Of a stretch of 64,000 nt of DNA, positions 51,627 to 57,804 are shown piece by piece (within the stretch, counting starts at the first letter, position 1; each line of letters starts with the position of its first letter). The notes beneath the pieces are model-generated. The model worked only from the letters and a program-made list of their open reading frames with translations, did no database searches and was not told where the DNA came from. The translations under genes and the position numbers were made by a program. Location: NCBI GenBank assembly GCA_900755895.1, contig CAAEIG010000125.1, positions 16,643 to 80,642 on the forward strand, given 5' to 3'. This DNA comes from Clostridia bacterium. GTDB taxonomy: Bacteria; Bacillota; Clostridia; Oscillospirales; Acutalibacteraceae.

Positions 51627-52350
51627 TGAAAATCACCTCGATTTTGCCCGGATTTTCCTGCTGCCATGTCTGCACCGTCTGGATGGCAATTTCCGCGGCA
51701 AACTTATTTGGAAAGCGAAACTCTCCTGTGGAGATGCAGCAGAAGGCTACGCTGTGCAAGCCGTTGGTTGCAGCCAGTTCCAGGCAGGAGCGGTAGCAGC
51801 TGGACAGCAGTTCTCGATCTGTTTTGGTAACAGTCCCATGGATAATGGGGCCAACGGTGTGGAGTACATAGCGGCAGGGCAGACAATAGGCTTTCGTGAT
51901 TTTAGCATTTCCGGTAGGTTCGGCCTCCTTTTGGCCGGCCATGATATGAGCGCACTCCAAACGCAATTGTACACCTGCGTAGGTGTGAATAGCGTTATCA
52001 ATGCAATTGTGGCAGGGGACAAAGCAGCCCAACAGTTGGCTGTTGGCCGCATTGACAATGGCGTCAGCTGCCAATGTGGTGATGTCGCCCTGCCAGAGAA
52101 AAAGCCCGGGCTGTAGCGGCGCCAAGTCTTTCAAACTTACCACACCTCGTTGGGCAAGGCGTTCCTCAAGATAAGCGTCTTGTACTTTCAGGAAATCCGC
52201 GCTGATTGAGACGGGAGGACGCACATTCATCAAGCTGCGGAGAAGCCGCCTCTTTTCTGAGAGGCTGGAAGGTAGGGCGATGTCTTGACAATTGTTTCTT
52301 TCATACAGCAGATAGCGAATCATAAAGTCTAGCCGTTGCTCTTGCGTCAT
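51577..52350 (-). CDS. Macrodomain protein-ADP-ribose hydrolase (Zn-type)
   Basis: A 257-aa protein: a helical N-terminus (1-75), then a macrodomain with GDI at 88-90, NAAN at 100-103 and the motif CFVPCHNCIDNAIH (109-122), whose Cys/His set marks the zinc-containing macrodomains that pair with SirTM. GNAKITKAYCLPCRYVLHTVGP follows near 148-169 and a ribose-binding ISTGEFRFP near 208. It removes ADP-ribose, reversing the SirTM reaction. The start at 52350 has GGAGG 7 bp upstream and is 1 bp after the previous stop, so it is translationally coupled. It overlaps the SirTM gene. Confidence 0.92.
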   Translation of the reverse strand: MTQEQRLDFMIRYLLYERNNCQDIALPSSLSEKRRLLRSLMNVRPPVSISADFLKVQDAYLEERLAQRGVVSLKDLAPLQPGLFLWQGDITTLAADAIVNAANSQLLGCFVPCHNCIDNAIHTYAGVQLRLECAHIMAGQKEAEPTGNAKITKAYCLPCRYVLHTVGPIIHGTVTKTDRELLSSCYRSCLELAATNGLHSVAFCCISTGEFRFPNKFAAEIAIQTVQTWQQENPGKIEVIFNVFKDNDYAIYQRLLG

Positions 52351-52351
52351 G

Positions 52352-52975
52352 TCACGACCTCCGTTCAATGGCCCTGGCCGGGCAGATTTCAAAGCAGTTT
52401 CCGCAGTGCAGACAGTGCTCCTGCGCGATTACCACAGGTTTCCGGGTGATATCAATGCATTTCTGCGGGCATTTGGAATAGCACAACTTGCAGCCAATAC
52501 ACTTGTCTGTCACAAAGTAGCCATTTTCTTTTGCCAGAGCGCCTCCGAAGGAAAAGCTGACCCGTTGGATGGGAAGTTTCGAGAGGTCAAACCATTCGCC
52601 GGTTCCTTCATGGATTTTGAACACCGTGAGAGCGCTGCGGGAGCGCATATCAGGATAAATTTCCTCCATATAGGGATTTTTGCGAAACAGCTCAGGCAGC
52701 TTGTCCGGACCGATTTCTTTGGCTTTTCCTTGCATTGACACCGCCACACAGGCGAGGGTGTTTTCTCCTTTCATGGCGGTAAAAGCAACATTTTCATTGG
52801 CTTTGAGGCGGTCATAAAAATTTTTGCCCCTTGCGGTCAGAAAGTAAAGACCACTTTCATCATAGTCCATGATATCAATGGCGCAGGTAACAGGGCGTCC
52901 CTCGCTGTCCACGGTGGCAAACACAGTAGAATGAATTTCGTTTACGAGGAAATCAAAATATTCCTGGACAGTCAT
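52352..52975 (-). CDS. Pyridoxamine-oxidase-fold flavoprotein fused to a 2[4Fe-4S] ferredoxin
   Basis: A 207-aa protein. The N-terminal split-barrel flavin-binding domain (about 1-135; STVFATVDSEGRPVTCAI near 16, SGLYFLTARGKNFYDRL near 41) is joined to a C-terminal bacterial ferredoxin with two clusters: CIGCKLCYSKCP (159-170) and CLHCGNCFEICP (188-199). It is probably a cytoplasmic electron-transfer protein reducing or sensing a small molecule. GATATGAG-rich sequence with GGGGAGGATATGAG precedes the ATG. It is the first gene of the tight trio with the macrodomain and SirTM genes, and either the trio's redox partner or its target (inference). Confidence 0.9.
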   Translation of the reverse strand: MTVQEYFDFLVNEIHSTVFATVDSEGRPVTCAIDIMDYDESGLYFLTARGKNFYDRLKANENVAFTAMKGENTLACVAVSMQGKAKEIGPDKLPELFRKNPYMEEIYPDMRSRSALTVFKIHEGTGEWFDLSKLPIQRVSFSFGGALAKENGYFVTDKCIGCKLCYSKCPQKCIDITRKPVVIAQEHCLHCGNCFEICPARAIERRS

Positions 52976-53003
52976 CTCATATCCTCCCCATCAAAAGAAT
53001 GGA

Positions 53004-53036
53004 AAGCCCTGCAAGGTGGTAAACCAGCAGGGACTT
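53004..53036 (-). terminator. Hairpin between the two flavoprotein genes (attenuator-like)
   Basis: On the minus strand a stem CCCTGC / GCAGGG with flanking AAG/CTT pairing is followed by CTTTCCATTC, a weak U tract. It may lower read-through from the upstream small flavoprotein gene into the SirTM trio. Confidence 0.45.
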
Positions 53037-53043
53037 TGTTGTG

Positions 53044-53445
53044 TTACAGATTGTATTCCTTGGGTGGGTTGCCGGAGAAATCGGCGATTACCGCATGAGC
53101 GTTCTTTAGGTAGAATACTTCGAAGATCGGGTTGGTGGCTTCTCCGTACTGCCCCTTGACGATGGGATTCTGAAGGCACATCTCTTTGGCAGCCATGTTG
53201 TTCTCGAAAACAGCTTCTCCGCTCAAGCGGATCCATGCATAGGACGGGCTGGATACAGATACCTCAATATTGGGATTGGTCTGCATATCCTTGTAGACAT
53301 CCTTTTGGTTGTTGGTGCAGAACCACAACTTGCCGTCCATCTCGCCGGCAAACATAAAGGGTCTGCACTTGGCTTTGCCGTCATGACCGACAGTTGCCAG
53401 ATACTGTACGGGGTTTTCCTGCAAAAACTTTACGACTTCGTTCAT
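53044..53445 (-). CDS. Pyridoxamine 5'-phosphate oxidase family protein
   Basis: A 133-aa split-barrel flavoprotein (PPOX class): VVKFLQENPVQYLATVGHDG at the N-terminus, KCRPFMFAGEMDGKLWFCTNN near 28 (flavin phosphate-binding region) and VSVSSPSYAWIRLSGEAVFE near 65. There is no ferredoxin tail. AGGAGG precedes the ATG. It is divergent from an HxlR regulator with a palindrome between the two, the usual layout for an HxlR target. The SirTM trio lies 68 bp downstream on the same strand and may share its transcript. Confidence 0.92.
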   Translation of the reverse strand: MNEVVKFLQENPVQYLATVGHDGKAKCRPFMFAGEMDGKLWFCTNNQKDVYKDMQTNPNIEVSVSSPSYAWIRLSGEAVFENNMAAKEMCLQNPIVKGQYGEATNPIFEVFYLKNAHAVIADFSGNPPKEYNL

Positions 53446-53503
53446 GATACATACCTCCTGAGATAGAAAAGGTGTTTGTGAATTGCAATTTTTGCCTTGC
53501 AAG

Positions 53504-53554
53504 ATTATAATAATTCCGAGAGTAGCAATTGTAAAGTAAGCACTTAATTGTGCT
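53504..53554. promoter_or_regulatory. Divergent control region of HxlR regulator 1 and the small PPOX protein
   Basis: The palindrome AGCAC-TTAATT-GTGCT (53539-53554) lies near the regulator start. A TATAAT -10 for the minus-strand gene is at plus 53504-53509. HxlR proteins bind such short dyads, so this is the likely operator. Confidence 0.5.
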
Positions 53555-53592
53555 GTAGTTACCAAAAGGAAACTAATGGGAGGAGTGATACC

Positions 53593-53919
53593 ATGCAGCA
53601 AACGAAAGAACTGCCCGCTTGCCCGGTGGAAACAACGCTCATGTTGATTGGCGATAAATGGAAGGTTCTGATTCTCCGTGACCTCATGCCCGGGACAAAG
53701 CGGTTTGGAGAGTTAAAGAAATCAATTGGCAGTGTGTCCCAGAAGGTTCTCACTGCCCAGCTGCGGGATATGGAAGAAAAAGGACTTGTCAGCCGCAAGG
53801 TATATGCCGAAGTTCCGCCAAGGGTTGAGTACAGTTTGACTGAACTTGGGAAAAGCCTGAATCCCATTCTGGATGCCATGCGGGAATGGGGCGAGGAATA
53901 TAAAGCGAAAAATGGTTAA
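53593..53919 (+). CDS. HxlR-family transcriptional regulator (1)
   Basis: A 108-aa winged-helix protein of the HxlR type: CPVETTLMLIGDKWKVLILRDL near 10-30 with the family Cys near the N-terminus, FGELKKSIGSVSQKVLTAQLRDMEEKGLV near 40 (recognition helix) and VPPRVEYSLTELGKSL near 75 (wing). Members sense aldehydes, quinones or redox state, often through the N-terminal Cys. The start at 53593 has GGGAGGAG 9 bp upstream. It is divergent from the small flavoprotein and likely controls it and perhaps the SirTM trio. A terminator follows. Confidence 0.93.
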   Translation: MQQTKELPACPVETTLMLIGDKWKVLILRDLMPGTKRFGELKKSIGSVSQKVLTAQLRDMEEKGLVSRKVYAEVPPRVEYSLTELGKSLNPILDAMREWGEEYKAKNG

Positions 53920-53922
53920 AGA

Positions 53923-53962
53923 AAAAACGGGGCAGACTTAGGGCCTGCTCCGTTTTTCTTTT
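53923..53962 (+). terminator. Terminator after HxlR regulator 1
   Basis: The 13-bp stem AAAAACGGGGCAG / CTGCTCCGTTTTT (one G-T pair) is followed by CTTTTGG; the rest of the gap up to 54086 holds nothing recognisable. Confidence 0.85.
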
Positions 53963-54086
53963 GGATAGTGGCCTGCTGTCCACCAATTTTTGTATGTGCT
54001 TTATTGGTACATGATCGTTTTCAGCAGGTAAAAACCAGCGAATGCTGCAACCGTATTCTCCGGTTGATAAAATGACAAAATGATAA

Positions 54087-54722
54087 TCAGCTCCCAATAA
54101 TTGGCATGGAGCAAATATACGTATCCGACTCCAACATTTTTATCATAAATGCGCCGATGTCTTCGCGTGAAATGGAAAATTTCATTTTTGTATCGCCGAA
54201 GCCAACTTTTACATTTCCTGTGTAACCTGTGTTTTGTGGTGCCATAAAACGCACCAGTGTCCAGTCCAAATCGGATTCCTGAAGAACTTTAGCAATTTCC
54301 AGCATCTCTTTTTTTGCTTGGGAAAAAAGGATTCCCGCGATGATTCCAGGAACCACTGTGATCAATGATTTTTTGTCCTGTTCGAAATGTACGCTTGGTG
54401 TTCCCCAATCAACCAATCGTTTCACATGATTGGCTTCCATGGCTTTTATCAAAGTCTTGTGACCCTCTAAGGACTCCATCTTCTGATAGTTTTTCTTCAT
54501 AGGGATACCGACACACCAAACTACCGCATCTTGTCCGGATAGAGCTTTTGTCATTTTCTGCTGGTCGTGAAGCTCTCCCTGGATGACCGTCAAGTTCTCA
54601 TTTGTTTCTGTCATCTTTTGTGCGTTGCGCACATAGGCCGTGACGTGATAACCACTTTGCAATGCGTGTTTAACGGCCCACTTTCCAATTCCTCCAGTTG
54701 CCCCAAATATTATCACATTCAT
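54087..54722 (-). CDS. NAD(P)-binding epimerase/reductase-like protein (SDR_a5/NmrA type)
   Basis: A 211-aa atypical SDR: the Rossmann motif IIFGATGGIGKWAVKHAL opens it (GATGGIG near 7), VTAYVRNAQKM near 28 binds the cofactor adenosine, and the active-site region lacks the classic YxxxK in the usual place, as in NmrA-like sensors. It may be a quinone or flavin-type reductase or a redox sensor. The start at 54722 has GGGAG 8 bp upstream. It is divergent from HxlR regulator 2, its likely controller. Confidence 0.88.
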   Translation of the reverse strand: MNVIIFGATGGIGKWAVKHALQSGYHVTAYVRNAQKMTETNENLTVIQGELHDQQKMTKALSGQDAVVWCVGIPMKKNYQKMESLEGHKTLIKAMEANHVKRLVDWGTPSVHFEQDKKSLITVVPGIIAGILFSQAKKEMLEIAKVLQESDLDWTLVRFMAPQNTGYTGNVKVGFGDTKMKFSISREDIGAFMIKMLESDTYICSMPIIGS

Positions 54723-54781
54723 AAACATATCTCCCTTGATGGTTTACAAGTTAAATCTTAGGCCTTATAATTATAAATTGC

Positions 54782-54823
54782 AAGTACCATAGTAAAATAC
54801 AAGTACTATTAAAAACGATAGTA
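54782..54823. promoter_or_regulatory. Operator candidate between the SDR gene and HxlR regulator 2
   Basis: The dyad TACTAT-N8-ATAGTA (54804-54823) is joined by two AAGTAC repeats at 54782 and 54801, 19 bp apart. The AT-rich gap lies between divergent starts. Confidence 0.45.
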
Positions 54824-54834
54824 TTGGAGGATTT

Positions 54835-55182
54835 ATGAAGAACGATTACACAGACAATATGGAAGCCTGTCCCATTGGGAAGGTGCAGAAAATAATTCGA
54901 GGTAAATGGACGATGGTGATTATCTATCACCTCAGCGAAAGCCATGTTTTGAGATTCAGCGAATTGAAACGCAAAATGCCCCAAGTTACAGAATCCAACC
55001 TCACAAAAGAGCTGCGCACACTGGAGGCCTATGGGATCATTCATCGGGAAATTTACCGTGAAGTTCCGCCCAGGGTGGAATACTCTTTGACTGACATTGG
55101 CACAAAGTTTGTTCCGGTTTTAGAAGCGCTGGAAACATGGGCTTTGGAATATGAGGCCGCACAAAGAGAGAATCAGTTATAG
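54835..55182 (+). CDS. HxlR-family transcriptional regulator (2)
   Basis: A 115-aa HxlR winged-helix protein with the N-terminal Cys (MEACPIGKVQKIIRGKW near 9-25), FSELKRKMPQVTESNLTKELRTL near 41 and VPPRVEYSLTDIGTKF near 80. It is clearly paralogous to the regulator at 53593 but AT-richer. GGAGG precedes the ATG. Its layout, divergent from an NAD(P)-binding protein, repeats the pattern of the first HxlR pair. No terminator was seen downstream. Confidence 0.93.
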   Translation: MKNDYTDNMEACPIGKVQKIIRGKWTMVIIYHLSESHVLRFSELKRKMPQVTESNLTKELRTLEAYGIIHREIYREVPPRVEYSLTDIGTKFVPVLEALETWALEYEAAQRENQL

Positions 55183-55371
55183 GCGGAAACTCCACCGAGA
55201 GACTTGAAAAAAGTTCCGAAAAAGGCAAGGTGTCACAGCAAGATTTATCAGGTGGGCCACTTTGTTCATCTCTTGGTGTGATAGAAATACAACGAAATAA
55301 ATGCTCAAAATAATCGAAAGTGACCTGGGATAAATACGACAAAAAACACAAAAAATCGCGATTGTTCTCCC

Positions 55372-55414
55372 TTGACACAGGTACTTGACCATGATACTCT
55401 ATTTACGGTATTAT
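55372..55414 (+). promoter_or_regulatory. Two overlapping promoters for the PilZ gene
   Basis: TTGACA (55372) with TACTCT (55395-55400), spacer 17, and TTGACC (55385) with TATTAT (55409-55414), spacer 18. The rest of the 317-bp gap is AT-rich and shows no gene or other recognisable element. Confidence 0.6.
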
Positions 55415-55499
55415 AGAGTCGCTTTCCGTTTAGATAAGATTGAGTTTGCAAGAAATTTTATGAGCTTTTTTACACCGTGATGCAGGAGGGAACTCGTTT

Positions 55500-56195
55500 A
55501 TGGATCAGATGCTTGCAGCGCAAGGACCTATGGATCGGCATTTCTTGAAAGATATGCTTACTGCTTGCGAAGGAGCAGTGTGTGAGGTTATGTCCATGGA
55601 CAATTACTTCTATTTTGCCGGACATATTGCGCGGCGGGACCCTGATTTTAAGGTAGTTACCATTGAACCTCGTGGATATAGAGAAGCGCCTTTGGGGGTG
55701 AGACATGGCACTCCCGTCAAGGTTCAGACTCGGGTGCGGGAGCAGTGGGGAAATTTGATCATGCTTTACGGTACCGTTTCCCTATGCCAGGAGGATCAAT
55801 GGGACGTCTTCGTGCAAAATGCGGTGACTTGCAAGGAGTCACGTCGAGCATTCCGGCAGCGCGTTTCGGTTAGGGCTCAGATGTTCTATGGGGAAGACCT
55901 AAGTCTTTGTGGAAAATGTAAACTGGAGGATATCAGTTTGGTGGGAGTGGCCTTCTATAGCTCTGTCAAGCTGGAAGAGGGACAGCAGTTGCTCTTGGAG
56001 ATTCCCTTCCTCACCCGAAATGGCCCAAGCTATCGGTTTGCCTGTACGGTGAAAGTGGTTCGGAACACTTCCAGGTCCAGCAGCACAACTCCTTCCTGGC
56101 GGTATGGCTGTTCCTTTGACGCGCTGGAGAGACGTGTGGAGACTATGCTGTATAAGGATATCATGGCTTTGCAAATCAGAGACAGGAATCGGTGA
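55500..56195 (+). CDS. PilZ-domain c-di-GMP receptor
   Basis: A 231-aa cytoplasmic protein. An N-terminal YcgR-like segment (about 15-105) precedes a PilZ domain (about 112-222) with the c-di-GMP motifs RRAFRQRV near 114-121 (RxxxR) and DISLVGVAF near 144 (DxSxxG). It is the likely c-di-GMP output protein, next to a cyclase and a phosphodiesterase; its effector (motility, surface polymer) is unknown. GGAGGG precedes the ATG at about 9 bp. A terminator follows. Confidence 0.9.
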   Translation: MDQMLAAQGPMDRHFLKDMLTACEGAVCEVMSMDNYFYFAGHIARRDPDFKVVTIEPRGYREAPLGVRHGTPVKVQTRVREQWGNLIMLYGTVSLCQEDQWDVFVQNAVTCKESRRAFRQRVSVRAQMFYGEDLSLCGKCKLEDISLVGVAFYSSVKLEEGQQLLLEIPFLTRNGPSYRFACTVKVVRNTSRSSSTTPSWRYGCSFDALERRVETMLYKDIMALQIRDRNR

Positions 56196-56320
56196 TCCAA
56201 TAGGTGCTTTTTCTTTGGGAAAAGAGAGCTGTGGCAGCTGGGAGTGAGGCGATTTACCTCAGTGTCCAGTTGGCTAGCTGTTCTTGAGTCCTATTTGTTT
56301 TTGACGGTTTCTAATTTTAT

Positions 56321-56360
56321 AAAAAGGTTGGCTGATTTTTTGGATTGGCCAGCCTTTTTT
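56321..56360 (+). terminator. Terminator after the PilZ gene
   Basis: The stem AAAAAGGTTGGC / GCCAGCCTTTTTT (one T-G pair) carries its own U tract. The 500-bp gap to the GGDEF gene otherwise contains only the promoter at 56543 and no visible gene. Confidence 0.8.
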
Positions 56361-56542
56361 ATGCCAATTTCGTTTTGTGTACGGCCGTGGTCTACAAATG
56401 AGAAGAGCAGATGAATCTCAAGGCTCGGAGGAGTGGGCTGGTTGTCCTGCAGAGGAGGAAGCGTGGAGAGATCTGAAAGAGCAACCATGTTAAAAGGACA
56501 ACTCGATAAGCCCCTATATTGCAGAAAAATTAAGAAACAATA

Positions 56543-56571
56543 TTGCTCAAAGTTGAAATAAATGGTAAAAT
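56543..56571 (+). promoter_or_regulatory. Promoter of the NTF2-GGDEF gene
   Basis: TTGCTC (56543-56548) and TAAAAT (56566-56571) are 17 bp apart. A leader of over 80 nt follows; it does not match the c-di-GMP riboswitch motifs. Confidence 0.6.
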
Positions 56572-56695
56572 ATACACAATAGCTGTGGCGATATTTGTTT
56601 TAACAAAAACCTCGAGTGTATGAGGAAAAAGATATAGAGCTATTTCACGGTATCGCTTGGCTGGATACAAAGAGGGAAGCTATGACCGCGCTGAA

Positions 56696-57700
56696 ATGGC
56701 GGGAGAGGAAGTCCTGCGTTTATTTTGCTTAAAGGAGCTGCATGTAAATATGATGGATTTTAATCTGTTTACTCAACAGATGTGGCAAACCTATTTTGCA
56801 GATGTGAATTCGGATGGGAGCCACCCGATTGAAGCTTGGATTGATCCGACCTGCACCATCATTGGAACGGGTAAACATGAAGTCTATCAAACTGCGCAGG
56901 ACTTTCGAACTGCTATGTACAAAGAATTTGCTGAGCGCAACCATATTCAATTTCAATTTCGAGATTTTTGGTGCGAATCGGTTTCTTTGTCGGAGGATCT
57001 TTGCCTAGTATATGGAGAAATCTATATTTACTGGGAAAGTGATGATCGAGAAACCACCATTGATATGGACAGCCGCTTCACGATTGTGTACCGTCGCAGA
57101 GAGAACGGCTGGAAAATCATTCACATTCATCACTCGTTGCCCAATGCTGAGCAGTCCGATGGAGAGTATTACCCCAAAACTCTCTTGGACCAATACAACG
57201 AAAAATTGGAAAAGATGGAACACCTGCGCACTTTGGCCGAGCGGGACGGGTTGACCGGCTTAATAAACTACCGTACCTTCCAGGAGCGCTATAAACACTA
57301 TGTGGACACAAATCCCTTCTGTTGGGTCTTTATCATCGATGTAGATAAATTTAAAGAAATCAATGACACTTTTGGCCATATGTCGGGAAATCATGTGCTC
57401 GAAAAAATGGCTAAGACACTAAACAGTATTATCCACCCCTCCGACATAGTGTGTCGCATGGGGGGCGATGAGTTTGTTCTCCTTTGCAGCGGCATGGAAA
57501 CCGAAGAGCAGGCACAAAACATGGCGCAGAGAATTGAAAATGCAATGATAGATGCTGGAAAAGGGGAGAGAGCCTGGGCAGGTATTTCCATCGGAAAGGC
57601 CAGATTGTCTGCCGCGGACAAATTGGAAGATGTTATTGAGGTGGCGGATGCTGAGCTTTATGGCGACAAGAAAAATAATCGCCGGTTTCTCTTCCAGTAA
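56696..57700 (+). CDS. Diguanylate cyclase with N-terminal NTF2/SnoaL-like domain
   Basis: A protein of about 334 aa. Residues 1-140 look like an NTF2/SnoaL-like alpha+beta barrel (EEVLRLF helix, IIGTGKHEVYQTAQDFR, FTIVYRRRENGWKIIHIHHS), a domain that often senses small ligands. A short coiled linker leads to a GGDEF domain (about 175-330) with RDGLTGLINYRTF, FIIDVDKFKEINDTFGH, an intact MGGDEF near 255 and DAELYGDKKNNR. It should make c-di-GMP. The start is unsure: ATG 56696 or TTG 56657, both with poor ribosome binding sites. No membrane helix is visible. Confidence 0.85.
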   Translation: MAGEEVLRLFCLKELHVNMMDFNLFTQQMWQTYFADVNSDGSHPIEAWIDPTCTIIGTGKHEVYQTAQDFRTAMYKEFAERNHIQFQFRDFWCESVSLSEDLCLVYGEIYIYWESDDRETTIDMDSRFTIVYRRRENGWKIIHIHHSLPNAEQSDGEYYPKTLLDQYNEKLEKMEHLRTLAERDGLTGLINYRTFQERYKHYVDTNPFCWVFIIDVDKFKEINDTFGHMSGNHVLEKMAKTLNSIIHPSDIVCRMGGDEFVLLCSGMETEEQAQNMAQRIENAMIDAGKGERAWAGISIGKARLSAADKLEDVIEVADAELYGDKKNNRRFLFQ

Positions 57701-57804
57701 ATTTTGTAGTGGGAATAGGGGGAGAAGTTTAACCTTGGTTGCTTTGTTATGAGAGGATCATCATAGCTAAATGGATAGCTATGTAAGAGAGGATCTGTGT
57801 TATA

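Noticed and set aside
53920..54086. Small minus-strand gene in the gap after HxlR regulator 1
   Set aside because: The open frame overlaps the HxlR gene antisense, has no binding site and no recognisable product.
55183..57804. c-di-GMP (GEMM) riboswitch near the PilZ, GGDEF or EAL genes
   Set aside because: The conserved GEMM-I loops and the GGTAGCGGGGTTACCG-like receptor part were not found in any of the three leaders.
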